Part shown: piece after piece, positions 33,109-45,448 of the stretch
How the letters are laid out: each line of letters begins with the position of its first letter
How positions within the stretch are numbered: position 1 is the stretch's first letter
NCBI RefSeq assembly: GCF_001528665.1
Contig: NZ_BBYJ01000012.1
Location: 62,001-126,000, forward strand
Direction of reading: 5' to 3'
From: Microtetraspora malaysiensis
GTDB lineage: Bacteria; Actinomycetota; Actinomycetes; Streptosporangiales; Streptosporangiaceae
DNA length: 64,000 bases
Translations under genes and position numbers: made by a program
The notes under the pieces: generated by a model
Seen by the model: only the letters and a program-made list of their open reading frames with translations
Told to the model about the DNA's origin: nothing
The model's database searches: none

Positions 33109-34332
33109 ATGACCGCGCTTTACGACTGCGAACAGTCCCTCGCCGCCCCGGCCAGGCTCTGGACCAGGGACTTCGTCTTATATTTCGGCGCCAGAGCGGT
33201 GTCGTTGCTCGGTGACGCGATGATGCCCGTCGCGGCCGTGCTGGCCGTCGGAGCGATATACGGGGTGTCCGGCGTCGGCTACGTGCTGGCCATCTGTACC
33301 GCCCCGTTTGTGCTTTTCATCCCGTTCGGCGGAGTGTTCGCCGACCGGTTGGGCGCCCGGACCATGATGGTCAGCGCGGACATCATCCGGATCTTCACCC
33401 AGACCGCGGTGGCCGTCGCCTTCTTCACCGGCACCCCGCCGCTCTGGCTGCTGCTGTCCGCCTCGTTCCTGTCCGGTACGGCAAGCGCGATGTTCCAGCC
33501 CGGCGTCAACGGCATGGTCCCCCTTGTCGCCAAGGACCCGCAGCGCGCCAACGGCACCTTGAAGATCGCCGATGCGGCCACCCAGCTCGGCGGGCCCGTC
33601 CTCGCGGGCCTGCTGATGACGCTGACCGGCGCGGGCGCCGTCTACACGGTCGATGCGGGAACCTTCCTGCTCAGCGGCCTGTGCCTGGCCTTCATCCGGC
33701 TGGCTCCGGCCGCCGGGGCCAAGGAGCGCTCGACGGTCATGGTGGACCTGCGCCGCGGCTGGCTGGAGTTCCGCTCCCGCAACTGGATGTGGTCGGTGAT
33801 CCTCATCTGGGTGTTCTTCGGCATCCTGGTCTTCGGCCCCTACATCCCGTTGGCCTCGCGCCTGATCGGCGACCGCCTCGGCGACGCCGCCTACGGCTGG
33901 GTGATGGCCGGCCTCGGCTCCGGCACCGTTCTCGGCGGGCTGATCGCGATCAGGCTCCGCCCGTCACGACCGCTCGCCGCCGGTGGCGCGGCCATCTTCG
34001 GGTTCGGGTTCATCCCGCTGACGGTGGCGCTGGAACTGCCGCTGCCGCTGCTGATGGCGGGCCACCTGCTGGGCGGGATGTCCCTGGCGTTCTGGTCGGT
34101 GATGTGGTCGACGAGCGTCCAGACCCAGGTCGCCCCCGACGTCCTCAACCGGGTCACCGCCTACGAGATCGCCGGATCGGTGTCCGGAATGGCCGTCGGG
34201 CAGGCACTGGTGGGACCGGTCTCGGAGATCGTCAGCCCTCGGGGCCTGCTGTTCGTCTCCTCCTGCGTCAGCTTCGCGGTCTGCGCGGCCCTGCTGCTGA
34301 CGTCTCCGGTCCGCCGCCTCCGCCGGGCCTGA
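33109..34332 (+). CDS. MFS exporter (EntS/MFS_3-like)
   Basis: A 407-residue major facilitator with about twelve hydrophobic segments. The motif-A loop is GGVFADRLGARTMM near residue 85. The opening LWTRDFVLYFGARAVSLLGD and the pattern MFQPGVNGMVPLV resemble EntS/MFS_3-type exporters (siderophores, macrolides), so export of a natural product or drug is likely. The start at 33109 has GGAG eight bases upstream; a longer frame to 33076 is less likely. Divergent from the AraC gene. Confidence 0.85.
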   Translation: MTALYDCEQSLAAPARLWTRDFVLYFGARAVSLLGDAMMPVAAVLAVGAIYGVSGVGYVLAICTAPFVLFIPFGGVFADRLGARTMMVSADIIRIFTQTAVAVAFFTGTPPLWLLLSASFLSGTASAMFQPGVNGMVPLVAKDPQRANGTLKIADAATQLGGPVLAGLLMTLTGAGAVYTVDAGTFLLSGLCLAFIRLAPAAGAKERSTVMVDLRRGWLEFRSRNWMWSVILIWVFFGILVFGPYIPLASRLIGDRLGDAAYGWVMAGLGSGTVLGGLIAIRLRPSRPLAAGGAAIFGFGFIPLTVALELPLPLLMAGHLLGGMSLAFWSVMWSTSVQTQVAPDVLNRVTAYEIAGSVSGMAVGQALVGPVSEIVSPRGLLFVSSCVSFAVCAALLLTSPVRRLRRA

Positions 34333-34401
34333 TCCCCGGCCACCGGGCGAACGGGTGGACGCGCAGGCACCGGGGCCATAGCTCCCCCGGCGCTCCCCCG
34401 T

Positions 34402-34432
34402 CGTGCCGGACGACAACCAGTCGTCCGGCACG
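34402..34432. terminator. Bidirectional perfect hairpin terminator
   Basis: CGTGCCGGACGAC pairs perfectly with GTCGTCCGGCACG around a five-base loop, between the convergent MFS and carboxylase genes. Confidence 0.75.
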
Positions 34433-34459
34433 CCGGGGACGCGCAACCCGGCTTCGGCG

Positions 34460-36241
34460 CTAGTCCTTGATCTCGCAGATCGTGGACCCGGCGGTGACAC
34501 CCGCCCCGACCTGGGCGGAGAGCCCGGTCACGGTGCCCGCCTTGTGCGCGGTCAGCGGCTGCTCCATCTTCATCGCCTCAAGCACCACGATCACGTCGCC
34601 CTCGGTGACGACGGCGCCGTCCTCGACCGCGACCTTGACGATCGTGCCCTGCATGGGCGAGGTCAGCGCGTCGCCGCTCGCCGCGGCGCCGCCGGCCTTG
34701 CGGGAGCCGCCGGCGCGCTTCGGCCGGCCGCCGTTCGGCCGGGCCGACGCGGCCGCCCCGGTCGCTCCGAGCCCGGCGGGCAGGACGACCTCCAGGCGCT
34801 TGCCGCCGACCTCAACCGTGATGCGCTCGACGGCGCCGGGCTCGGCGGTCGCCGTGTCCCCGGCGTACGGGGCGATCGTGTTGTCGAACTCGGTCTCGAT
34901 CCAGCGGGTGTGGACGCCGAACCTCTTGCCGTTGCCGATGAACGCGGGATCGTCGACCACCACGCGGTGGAAGGGCAGCACGGTCGGCATGCCCTCGACG
35001 ACGAACTCGGCCAGCGCGCGGCGTGAGCGCTCCAGCGCCTGGGTGCGGTCGCGGCCGGTGACGATGAGCTTCGCGACCAGCGAGTCGAAGGAGCCGGGGA
35101 CCGTCTCGCCCTGGTCGTACCCGGCGTCGAGCCGCACTCCGGGGCCGGAGGGGGCCTGCCAGCGGGTGATCGTGCCGGGCGCAGGCAGGAAGCCGCGGCC
35201 CGCGTCCTCGGCGTTGATCCGGAACTCGATCGAGTGCCCGCGGACCTTGGGGTCCTTGTAGCCGATCTCCTCGCCGCAGGCGATCCGGAACATCTCCCGG
35301 ACCAGGTCGATGCCGGTGACCTCCTCGCTGACCGGGTGCTCGACCTGGAGCCGCGTGTTGACCTCCAGGAAGGAGATCGTGCCGTCCTGGCCGACGAGGA
35401 ACTCGCAGGTCCCGGCGCCGACGTAGCCGGCCTCGCGGAGGATCGCCTTGGACGACTCGTACAGCGTGGCGATCTGCTTGCGCGAGAGGAAGGGGGCCGG
35501 GGCCTCCTCGACGAGCTTCTGGTGGCGGCGCTGCAACGAGCAGTCGCGGGTGCTGACCACGACGACGTTGCCGTGCCGGTCGGCCAGGCACTGGGTCTCA
35601 ACGTGGCGGGGACGGTCCAGGTACCGCTCGACGAAGCACTCGCCGCGCCCGAACGCGGTGACGGCCTCGCGGACGGCCGACTCGTAGAGCTCGGGGATCT
35701 CCTCCAGGGTGCGGGCGACCTTCAGCCCGCGCCCGCCCCCGCCGTACGCGGCCTTGATGGCGATGGGCAGGCCGTGCTCGCGGGCGAACGCGACGACCTC
35801 GTCGGCGCCGGACACGGGGTCGCTGGTGCCGGCGACCAGTGGCGCGCCCACCTTCTGCGCGATGTGCCGGGCCTGCACCTTGTCGCCGAGGGCGTCGATC
35901 GCGGAGGGCGGGGGGCCGATCCAGACGAGGCCGGCGTCGATGACGGCCTGGGCGAAGGCGGAGTTCTCGGCGAGGAAGCCGTACCCGGGGTGGACGCCGT
36001 CGGCGCCGGTACGGCGGGCCACGTCGAGGATCTTCTCGATGTCGAGGTAGGTCTCCGCCGGACTGGCCCCGCCGAGCGCGTACGCCTCGTCCGCCATCCG
36101 CACGAACAGGGCGTCGCGGTCCTGGTCGGCGTAGACCGCCACGCTGCCGATTCCGGCGTCCTTGCAGGCGCGGACGACGCGCACGGCGATCTCACCGCGG
36201 TTGGCGACGAGCACCTTGCGCAGGACGGGAGAGTTGCTCAC
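34460..36241 (-). CDS. Acyl-CoA carboxylase alpha chain: biotin carboxylase plus biotin carrier
   Basis: A 593-residue subunit that carboxylates biotin with ATP and bicarbonate and carries it to the beta subunit. Biotin carboxylase occupies residues 5-450 ([22 protein letters not shown]-grasp glycine loop [25 protein letters not shown]). A basic Ala/Gly linker follows, and then the biotinyl domain with the acceptor lysine in EAMKMEQP. The GTG start has GGAGG at spacing six and overlaps the accE stop (GTGA). With pccB and accE it forms a propionyl/acetyl-CoA carboxylase supplying methylmalonyl- and malonyl-CoA. Confidence 0.94.
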   Translation of the reverse strand: MSNSPVLRKVLVANRGEIAVRVVRACKDAGIGSVAVYADQDRDALFVRMADEAYALGGASPAETYLDIEKILDVARRTGADGVHPGYGFLAENSAFAQAVIDAGLVWIGPPPSAIDALGDKVQARHIAQKVGAPLVAGTSDPVSGADEVVAFAREHGLPIAIKAAYGGGGRGLKVARTLEEIPELYESAVREAVTAFGRGECFVERYLDRPRHVETQCLADRHGNVVVVSTRDCSLQRRHQKLVEEAPAPFLSRKQIATLYESSKAILREAGYVGAGTCEFLVGQDGTISFLEVNTRLQVEHPVSEEVTGIDLVREMFRIACGEEIGYKDPKVRGHSIEFRINAEDAGRGFLPAPGTITRWQAPSGPGVRLDAGYDQGETVPGSFDSLVAKLIVTGRDRTQALERSRRALAEFVVEGMPTVLPFHRVVVDDPAFIGNGKRFGVHTRWIETEFDNTIAPYAGDTATAEPGAVERITVEVGGKRLEVVLPAGLGATGAAASARPNGGRPKRAGGSRKAGGAAASGDALTSPMQGTIVKVAVEDGAVVTEGDVIVVLEAMKMEQPLTAHKAGTVTGLSAQVGAGVTAGSTICEIKD

Positions 36242-36450
36242 TGAAGTCCTCCAAGCTTCCAGCTCGAATCGCGCCAGGCTCCGGGACCGGCGGCGAGGGG
36301 CCGGCGCATCATGTGGTGACGGGCGGCCCAGCGACGTGGCGGGGCGGGCACGGGCGCCGGAGCGGTCGCCGCGCGCGCGGCGACCGCCATGACCAACGCG
36401 GCGAGCTCCTCCGGGGATGGCTCGCCCTTGACGACGCGCAGCTCGCTCAC
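36238..36450 (-). CDS. accE: Acyl-CoA carboxylase epsilon subunit
   Basis: A 70-residue protein between the beta and alpha genes. The conserved front [18 protein letters not shown] is typical of the actinobacterial AccE/PccE family; the rest is a Pro/Arg-rich tail ending SSWKLGGLQ. Epsilon subunits stabilise and stimulate the alpha-beta complex. Both ends overlap neighbouring genes by four bases (GTGA), so all three are co-translated. It is easy to miss because a longer shadow frame covers it. Confidence 0.88.
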   Translation of the reverse strand: MSELRVVKGEPSPEELAALVMAVAARAATAPAPVPAPPRRWAARHHMMRRPLAAGPGAWRDSSWKLGGLQ

Positions 36451-38015
36451 AGCGGGATGTTCCCGTGCTTCTTGGGCGGCAGCCCCTCCCGCTTGCCGCG
36501 CAGCAGCCGCAGCGAGCGGACGATCTCCCTCCGGGTCTCGCGAGGGGCGATCACCGCGTCGACGTAGCCACGCTCGGCCGCCTGGTAGGGGTTGGCCAGG
36601 GTGTCCTCGTACTCCGTGACAAGTTTGGCACGGAGCTCCTCGGGGTCGTCGGCCGCGGCGAGTTCCTTGCGGTAGAGGATGTTGACCGCGCCCTGGGCGC
36701 CCATCACGGCGATCTGCGCGGTCGGCCAGGCGAGGTTGAGGTCGGCGCCGAGGTGCTTGGACCCCATCACGTCGTAGGCGCCGCCGTACGCCTTGCGGGT
36801 GATCACGGTGATCAGCGGGACGGTGGCCTCGGCGTACGCGTAGAGGAGCTTGGCGCCGCGGCGGATGATGCCGTTCCACTCCTGGTCGGTGCCGGGCAGG
36901 AAGCCGGGGACGTCGACGAGCGTGAGCACGGGGATGTTGAACGCGTCGCAGGTGCGCACGAAGCGCGCGGCCTTCTCCGAGGCGTTGATGTCGAGGGTGC
37001 CGGCGAACTGCATGGGCTGGTTGGCGACCACGCCGACCGGCCGGCCCTCCACCCGCCCGAAGCCGATGATGATGTTGGGCGCGAACAGCGCCTGCACCTC
37101 GAGGAAGTCGCCGTCGTCGAGGAGGGACTCGATGACGTTCCGCATGTCGTACGGCTGGTTCGCCGAGTCGGGCACCAGCGTGTCGAGCGCGAGGTCGACG
37201 TCGTTGACCTCGAGGTCGGCCTCCTCGTCGAAGACCGGGGGCTCGTCGAGGTTGTTCTGGGGCAGGTAGGACAGCAGCGCCTTCACGTACTCGAGCGCGT
37301 CGTCCTCGTCGTGGGCGAGGTAGTGGGCGTTGCCGCTCTTGGTGTTGTGGGTGAGGCCGCCGCCGAGCTCCTCGAAGGTGACGTCCTCGCCGGTGACGGT
37401 CTTGATGACCTCGGGGCCGGTGACGAACATGTGCGAGGTCTGGTCGACCATGACGGTGAAGTCGGTCAGCGCGGGCGAGTACACGTGGCCGCCCGCGCAG
37501 GCGCCCATGATCAGGGAGATCTGGGGGATCACGCCGGAGGCGTGCACGTTGCGCCGGAAGATCTCTCCGTACAGGCCGAGGGAGACGACGCCCTCCTGGA
37601 TGCGCGCCCCCGCGCCCTCGTTGATGCCGATGATCGGGGATCCGGTCTTCACCGCGAGGTCCATGACCTTGCAGATCTTCTCGCCATACACCTCGCCGAG
37701 GCTGCCGCCGAGGAAGGTGAAGTCCTGGGCGAAGACGCAGACATTCCTGCCGTCGATCGTGCCGTATCCGGTGATGACGCCGTCGCCGGGGACGCGGTTG
37801 CGCTCCAGCCCGAAGGCGGTGCTGCGGTGTTTGGCGAGCGCGTCCAGTTCGACGAACGAGCCCTCGTCGAGCAGTCGCTCGATCCGTTCCCTGGCGCTCA
37901 GCTTCCCCTCGGCGCGCCGCTTCTCGGCCGCTCGACCGGTGGATCCGACCTGCACGGCCTCGTCGCGTCGGTCTTCGAGATGGGCGAGTTTGCCCGCCGT
38001 ACTGTGCAGATCCAT
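36447..38015 (-). CDS. pccB: Propionyl/acetyl-CoA carboxylase beta chain
   Basis: A 522-residue carboxyltransferase that moves CO2 from biotin to acyl-CoA. The two crotonase-like halves carry the oxyanion glycines ([28 protein letters not shown]). Asp415 in YGGAYD corresponds to the residue (Asp422 in S. coelicolor PccB) reported to govern acyl-CoA choice, so propionyl-CoA is the favoured substrate. The ATG is 15-30 bases from the operator shared with the divergent TetR gene. First gene of the pccB-accE-accA operon. Confidence 0.94.
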   Translation of the reverse strand: MDLHSTAGKLAHLEDRRDEAVQVGSTGRAAEKRRAEGKLSARERIERLLDEGSFVELDALAKHRSTAFGLERNRVPGDGVITGYGTIDGRNVCVFAQDFTFLGGSLGEVYGEKICKVMDLAVKTGSPIIGINEGAGARIQEGVVSLGLYGEIFRRNVHASGVIPQISLIMGACAGGHVYSPALTDFTVMVDQTSHMFVTGPEVIKTVTGEDVTFEELGGGLTHNTKSGNAHYLAHDEDDALEYVKALLSYLPQNNLDEPPVFDEEADLEVNDVDLALDTLVPDSANQPYDMRNVIESLLDDGDFLEVQALFAPNIIIGFGRVEGRPVGVVANQPMQFAGTLDINASEKAARFVRTCDAFNIPVLTLVDVPGFLPGTDQEWNGIIRRGAKLLYAYAEATVPLITVITRKAYGGAYDVMGSKHLGADLNLAWPTAQIAVMGAQGAVNILYRKELAAADDPEELRAKLVTEYEDTLANPYQAAERGYVDAVIAPRETRREIVRSLRLLRGKREGLPPKKHGNIPL

Positions 38016-38031
38016 TGATCACCACACCTCT

Positions 38032-38067
38032 TGAGACTGAGTTTCAATCGTACGATACTGAGTCTCA
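38032..38067. promoter_or_regulatory. TetR operator between pccB and tetR
   Basis: A 36-base dyad has arms TGAGACTGAGTTTC and, on the other strand, TGAGACTCAGTATC (12 of 14 identical). A small palindrome ATCGTACGAT sits in the centre. It occupies nearly all of the divergent promoter space, so a bound TetR protein would shut off both genes. Confidence 0.7.
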
Positions 38068-38107
38068 CAGCATTCGACAAGGTTCGCCAATCAGGGAGAA
38101 TGGGCCG

Positions 38108-38794
38108 ATGGCAAGATCGCCCACCAGCCAGCGCCTCGCCGACGCGGCGATTGGGCTCTTCAACGAGCGCGGCTACGACGAGACCACCGTGGACGACATC
38201 GCGGCCCGGGCCGGCGTGAGCCGCAGCACCTTCTTCCGGTACTACCGGTCGAAGGAAGAGGTGATCTTCCCTGACCACGACGCGCTGCTGGCGAAGGTCG
38301 AGGCCCGGCTGAGGGCCTCCACCGCGGACACCGCGATCGTGGCGATCTGCGACGCCGTCCGCATCGTCCTCGCGCACTACGTCGAGGACGCGGAGGTGTC
38401 GCTACGGCGCTACCGCCTGGTCGGCCGGGTGCCCGCACTGCGGCACCGCGAGATCGCCAGCGTCGCACGCTACCAGCGGCTGTTCCGCGAGTACGTCGGC
38501 GACTGGCTGGCCGGGACACCCGACGCCCCGCTGCGCGCCGAGCTGATGGCCTCGTCGGTCGTCGCCGCCCACAACCAGGTGCTGCGCGGCTGGCTGCGCG
38601 CGGGCGGCTCCTACGACCCGTTCGAGCCGCTCGACCACGCCCTGCAGTACGTCATCAGGACGTTCCGGCACCTGGAGAACATGGAGGGTCCGCGCGAGGG
38701 CGAGGACCAGGTGGTCGTGGCGGCCTTCCCGCGCTCGGCCTCCCCGGACGACGTCATGGACGCCATCCGGGCGCACCTCGGCTCGCGGCAGTAG
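38108..38794 (+). CDS. TetR-family repressor, divergent from the carboxylase operon
   Basis: A 228-residue TetR protein with the DNA-binding domain at residues 8-55 (ADAAIGLFNERGYDETTVDD, GVSRSTFFRYYRSKEEV). The remainder is a helical ligand and dimer domain without recognisable family detail. It starts at the ATG at 38108 with GGGAG upstream. Position and the long shared dyad indicate that it controls pccB-accE-accA and itself. An acyl-CoA or related fatty-acid intermediate would be a natural ligand, by analogy only. Confidence 0.87.
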   Translation: MARSPTSQRLADAAIGLFNERGYDETTVDDIAARAGVSRSTFFRYYRSKEEVIFPDHDALLAKVEARLRASTADTAIVAICDAVRIVLAHYVEDAEVSLRRYRLVGRVPALRHREIASVARYQRLFREYVGDWLAGTPDAPLRAELMASSVVAAHNQVLRGWLRAGGSYDPFEPLDHALQYVIRTFRHLENMEGPREGEDQVVVAAFPRSASPDDVMDAIRAHLGSRQ

Positions 38795-38830
38795 CCGGCA
38801 GGCGGGAGCCGGTCGGCCACCGCCTGCCGG
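38795..38830. terminator. Bidirectional hairpin between tetR and aceE
   Basis: CCGGCAGGCGG pairs perfectly with CCGCCTGCCGG around a 14-base loop, directly after the tetR stop codon. Confidence 0.65.
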
Positions 38831-38842
38831 GAGAGCCGCCGG

Positions 38843-41377
<2,535 letters not shown>

Positions 41378-41409
41378 GGCCACCGCCTTTGCTTCCTGAG
41401 GGAATACCA

Positions 41410-41435
41410 ATCATCCGATGATTCCATCAGATGAT
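41410..41435 (-). promoter_or_regulatory. Two tandem 13-base palindromic operators before aceE
   Basis: ATCATCCGATGAT is a perfect palindrome around one base. It is followed without a gap by a second copy, TCCATCAGATGAT, with two mismatches. The pair is 33 bases upstream of the aceE start. The form ATCATCnGATGAT looks like a GntR/FadR-type site, but no GntR gene is in the window. Confidence 0.6.
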
Positions 41436-41518
41436 AGTCCCCGATTGTGTGTTCTCCCATGCCCGGATCAGGATGTGCGAGAACGCGGTCGCCTCCACGC
41501 GTCAGCGCAGGTGAAACG

Positions 41519-43795
41519 TCACCACCGTGACGGCACGTTCCCGCTGTCCGGACAGACCGTGCCCTCGGCCCGAGGCGGCGTGATCGGCGGGGACGCGCCC
41601 GGAACCGGCGGGGTCACTCCGAGACGCCGCTGCTCCTCCTCGACGATCTGCCGGGCGATCGTCTGGTCGGAGATGTCGACGGCGTCGGGCGTGGATTCGG
41701 CCAGGTCGCTCCGCCGGGCGTACGCGTCGAACAGCCGGGCCTTGCCGCGGAGGATCTCGAGCATGCGCTCGTCGACGCTGTCCGCCGCGAGGATGCGGTG
41801 CACCAGGACCTTGCGCACCTGCCCCATCCGGTGGACGCGGGCGACGGCCTGGCTTTCCATGGTCGGTTTGACCTGGGGTTCACAGATGATCACAACGGAC
41901 GCGGCCTGCAGGTTGAGCCCGACACCGCCGGCCTGGATCTGGCTGAGCAGCACGGCATGCCCCGGTGCCGCCGTGAAGTCGTCGACGATCCGCTGGCGGC
42001 GGGCCGCGGGGACGTTCCCGGAGATCGGCCCGTGGGCGCGGCCGCCGAGAGCACCGCGGACGACGGCCAGGACGTCCCGGAAGAAGGAGAAGACCACCAC
42101 CTTGTGGCCGTTCCCGGCGGCCTCCTCCACGAGTTCCAGCACCCGCTGGAGCTTCGCCGACGCCGCCGGAGAGGCGTACGCGGCGCGACGCATGGCCATG
42201 AAGTTCCCCCGCGCCACGGCCTCGCGGTACGCGGTGAGGTCGGCCGGGCCGAGTTCCTCCCACTCGTTCACCTGGACGAGATCGGGCAACTCAGTGAGGA
42301 CGTCTTCCTGGTTCCTGCGCAGGTAAGCCGGCGCGACGGCCCTGCGGAAGGCTTCCGCTCCCGCCGCCGCGTCGCTCCCCCGGATATGGGGGACGAGCTC
42401 CGGCTGGAGATAGCCCACCAGGCTTCGGAACTCCTCCACGCGGTTCTCCATCGGAGTGCCGGTCATGAAGAGCACCCGTTCGGTGCGGTCGCACCATTCG
42501 GCGACCGCCTGCGACCTGCGGGCCGCCGGGTTCTTCACATAGTGCGCCTCGTCCACGACGAGCATCTCGATCGTGAATCCGGCGGGCACCTCGACCCGGT
42601 GCAGGATGTCGATGGTGGTCACGGCGATGCCGCCCTCGCGCAGCCAGCCCGCCTCCGCCGCGAGACGGTCCGGGCCGTGCAGAGGATGGGCCCTGAGTGT
42701 GCTGCGCTCCTCGATCTCGCGCACCCAGTTGATCAGGACGCTGGCCGGGCAGGCCACGAGGAAATGCCTGCCGCCTCGGGCCTTGAGATGCGCGAGAGCG
42801 GCGATGGCCTGGACCGTCTTGCCCAGGCCCATCTCGTCGCCAAGGATCACCCGGCGTTGGACGAGCGCGAACCGGGCTCCGAACGACTGGTATCCGCGCA
42901 GGGCCACCCGGCGATGGGTGTCGTCGAGCTGCTGGGCCTTGACCTGGGAGGAGATGTCGTCGGGAACGAAGCCTTCGGCGGCAGCGCGATCCGGCTCCAG
43001 GCCCGCGGCCTCGGTGAGCAGGCTGTAGTGCTCGGACGCCCGCAGTTCGAAGTCGGCCCACGCCTCGAACCCGGTGACTCGCGGGCGGAGCAGGTCGACG
43101 GTCGCCTGGTTGATCAGCAGCCGGGTGCCGCGGGCTCTCGCCGCCGCGAGAATGCTCCCTATCTGGGCGACGGCCTCCCGCGCCCGGCCGCGGCCTTCCT
43201 TGCCGGCCAGCAGCATCCGCCACCAGCCGCGAGCCGGTCGCGCGGCGGGCAGCAGCACGGTCAGCCGCTTCTCGACGTCCGTCGCCGCGTCACGCGCTCG
43301 CGCGAGATCGGGGCCCGCGGTGACCAGGACGTTCAGGGCGATCAGCAGATCCGTGGTCTCCGGAGTCCGATCGTCGACGTCGATCCGGACCGCCACCGTC
43401 TGCTCCGCCGCTTCCGCGATCTGCCGGGCCGCCGCCTGCACCTGCGCCGCCGTACGCGCCCCGATCCCGGGAACGAGCTGGAGCGCGTAGGGCGTCGCGT
43501 CGAGAACGTCCAGGACCGTGCGGTATCCGGCGTGCTCGAGCGCCCCGAGCCCCAGCCGCCCCTCGGTGACGTCCCTGACCCGCGATATCGGAATCGACCC
43601 CAGGTCCTCCCGCGCCGAACGTGCCCGTACGGCGGACAACGCCTGTCCGACGTCGCCGAGGGCACGCGCGTCGTCGGCGCGCAGCGTCCGAGCGTCCGCG
43701 AGGACGAGCTTGGCCTCCTGGACGAGGGCCCTCGTCTCCTTGGCCGTGAGCGCCGCGGTCGCGAGTGCCGCGTCTTCGCTCTCCGTCCCGTCCAC
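41519..43795 (-). CDS. SNF2-family DEAD-like ATPase with N-terminal helix-hairpin-helix
   Basis: A protein of about 758 residues. The N-terminal third has a helix-hairpin-helix DNA-binding motif (LQLVPGIGARTAAQVQ). The C-terminal two thirds form a complete SNF2 motor: motif I GDEMGLGKTVQ, motif II VVDEAHYV, motif III FMTGTPMENR and motif VI QAVARVHRMGQ. It should translocate on double-stranded DNA. No methylase or nuclease partner is adjacent, so it does not look like a defence-island gene. The start is uncertain: the GTG at 43795 has AAGG seven bases upstream, and an ATG at 43861 would add 22 residues. Confidence 0.85.
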   Translation of the reverse strand: MDGTESEDAALATAALTAKETRALVQEAKLVLADARTLRADDARALGDVGQALSAVRARSAREDLGSIPISRVRDVTEGRLGLGALEHAGYRTVLDVLDATPYALQLVPGIGARTAAQVQAAARQIAEAAEQTVAVRIDVDDRTPETTDLLIALNVLVTAGPDLARARDAATDVEKRLTVLLPAARPARGWWRMLLAGKEGRGRAREAVAQIGSILAAARARGTRLLINQATVDLLRPRVTGFEAWADFELRASEHYSLLTEAAGLEPDRAAAEGFVPDDISSQVKAQQLDDTHRRVALRGYQSFGARFALVQRRVILGDEMGLGKTVQAIAALAHLKARGGRHFLVACPASVLINWVREIEERSTLRAHPLHGPDRLAAEAGWLREGGIAVTTIDILHRVEVPAGFTIEMLVVDEAHYVKNPAARRSQAVAEWCDRTERVLFMTGTPMENRVEEFRSLVGYLQPELVPHIRGSDAAAGAEAFRRAVAPAYLRRNQEDVLTELPDLVQVNEWEELGPADLTAYREAVARGNFMAMRRAAYASPAASAKLQRVLELVEEAAGNGHKVVVFSFFRDVLAVVRGALGGRAHGPISGNVPAARRQRIVDDFTAAPGHAVLLSQIQAGGVGLNLQAASVVIICEPQVKPTMESQAVARVHRMGQVRKVLVHRILAADSVDERMLEILRGKARLFDAYARRSDLAESTPDAVDISDQTIARQIVEEEQRRLGVTPPVPGASPPITPPRAEGTVCPDSGNVPSRW

Positions 43796-44009
43796 GCGTT
43801 CGCCTTTCCTCCACCCTAATCGCAGGAGTCTCACCGTGACCAAGCGTTCGAGGAATGTCAACGCGGGACGACGACGGATCGTGCTCCACGGCGAAGACCG
43901 TGCGGGACCGTGCGGGACTGTACGGCGCGCCCGCCGAGGTACGGCGGGGAGTGACGTGGCCAGGCCATCCCCTCTATCAATACCTCGTACACAGAGCTAT
44001 CCTTTCAAT

Positions 44010-44474
44010 ATGGACATAACGGGCATAACAGACCCGCCTGACGCCCTTGCCGATGTCCTGTCCGGCATCCAGCGGCTCATCCGGCGCAGAGTGCGCGGCG
44101 GCCTGACCGGACCGAGGTTGCGCGGCGCCCAGGTCGAGTTGCTCCAGCTGGCGCTGGCCAATCCGGGGATCAGTGTGTCGGCGGCGGCCAGGGAGCTCTA
44201 CCTCGCCGGAAACTCGGTGTCCACGCTGGTCAACCAGCTCACGGCGGCCGACCTGCTGGTCCGGGAGACCGACCCGGACGACCGGCGGACCGCCCGGCTG
44301 CTCGCCACACCCGAGGCCGAGTCACGGCTGCGGGCGTGGCACGACCGGCGGACCGCGCTCGTCCGCGAGCACGTGGGGAGGCTCGGCGAGAACGACCGGG
44401 CGGCCCTGGCCGCCGCGCTCCCCGCGCTGCGCAGGCTCGCCGAGAGCCTGCACGAGGAAGTGGAGGGACCGTGA
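44010..44474 (+). CDS. MarR-family regulator upstream of an ABC exporter
   Basis: A 154-residue MarR protein (ARELYLAGNSVSTLVNQLTA recognition region, wing ETDPDDRRTARLL). There is no ribosome site before the ATG; TATCCT ends six bases before it, which suggests a leaderless transcript. Its stop overlaps the ABC ATPase start (GTGA), so it is the first gene of a three-gene regulator-exporter operon and likely responds to the exported compound. On the minus strand TATTGAAAGG and TATTGATAGAG form a loose direct repeat around the promoter. Confidence 0.83.
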   Translation: MDITGITDPPDALADVLSGIQRLIRRRVRGGLTGPRLRGAQVELLQLALANPGISVSAAARELYLAGNSVSTLVNQLTAADLLVRETDPDDRRTARLLATPEAESRLRAWHDRRTALVREHVGRLGENDRAALAAALPALRRLAESLHEEVEGP

Positions 44475-45448
44475 CACTCGACCCCGTGACACCCGATCCC
44501 GTGACGACCGTAACTGTCACACCCGCTCCCCTGACGACCGGAACCATGACGCCCGGAACCACGGGGACCGGCGCCGTGCCCACCGGCGCGGTGCCCACCG
44601 GCGCGGTGCCCACCGGCGCGGTGGCCCCCGACGCCGTCTCCTGCCACGGGCTGCGCTACTCCTTCGGCCGTACGAGGGCCGTGGACGGGGTCGACCTGAC
44701 CGTCGCCTCCGGCGAGGTCTTCGGCCTGCTCGGCCCGAACGGCGCGGGCAAGACCACCGCGATCCGCTGCCTCACCACGCTGCTGCCGGTCCCACCGGGG
44801 ACGGTGCGGGTCTTCGGCCACGACGCGGCGAGGGAGCGGATGGCGGTCCGGCGCATGATCGGGTACGTCCCGCAGCAGCTCTCCGCGGACTCGAGCCTCA
44901 CCGGACGGGAGAACGTCGCCCTCTTCGCCCGGCTGTTCGACGTGCGCCGCCGCGAGCGGGCGGAGCGCGTCGCGCTCGCGCTGGAGGCGGTCGGCCTCGC
45001 CAACGCCGCCGACCGGATGGTCGGGACCTACTCCGGCGGCATGATCCGGCGGCTCGAACTCGCCCAGGCCCTGGTGAGCGCGCCCCGCCTGCTGATGCTC
45101 GACGAGCCGACGATCGGGCTCGACCCCATCGCGCGCACCGGCGTGTGGGAGCACATCACCGCGATCCGGGCCGCCACGGGCATGACGGTGCTGGTCACCA
45201 CGCACTACATGGACGAGGCCGACCAGTACTGCGACCGCGTCGCGCTCATGCACGCCGGGCGCGTCCAGGCGCTCGACACGCCGGAACGGCTCAAGGCCGC
45301 GCTGCGCGACCGCCGTGGGGACGACGCCGCACCGACGCTGGAGGACGTCTTCCGCGACGTCGTCGGCGGCGACCTCGACGCGAGCGAAGAAGGGGGAGAT
45401 TTCCGTGATGTCCGTCGCACCCGCCGGACGGCCTCCCGCCTCGGCTGA
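44471..45448 (+). CDS. ABC transporter ATP-binding protein (DrrA-like)
   Basis: A 325-residue ABC ATPase. Walker A is GPNGAGKTT, the Q-loop is YVPQQ, the signature is YSGGMIRRLE (YSGGM in place of LSGGQ, as in DrrA-type proteins), Walker B is LLMLDEPTIGLD and the switch His is in TTHYMDEAD. The C-terminal regulatory extension of DrrA-like proteins is present. Odd is the first 55 residues: a Thr/Pro/Val-rich low-complexity stretch with a GAVPT repeat, absent from relatives that I know. The true start could be further down, near residue 50. Operon with MarR and a permease. Confidence 0.88.
   Translation: MTLDPVTPDPVTTVTVTPAPLTTGTMTPGTTGTGAVPTGAVPTGAVPTGAVAPDAVSCHGLRYSFGRTRAVDGVDLTVASGEVFGLLGPNGAGKTTAIRCLTTLLPVPPGTVRVFGHDAARERMAVRRMIGYVPQQLSADSSLTGRENVALFARLFDVRRRERAERVALALEAVGLANAADRMVGTYSGGMIRRLELAQALVSAPRLLMLDEPTIGLDPIARTGVWEHITAIRAATGMTVLVTTHYMDEADQYCDRVALMHAGRVQALDTPERLKAALRDRRGDDAAPTLEDVFRDVVGGDLDASEEGGDFRDVRRTRRTASRLG
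44576..44620 (+). repeat. Three tandem 15-base repeats in the ABC ATPase 5' end
   Basis: GTGCCCACCGGCGCG is repeated three times without a mismatch, giving the protein repeat VPTGA. A degenerate fourth unit follows. Such a perfect in-frame array can change copy number by slippage. Confidence 0.85.
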
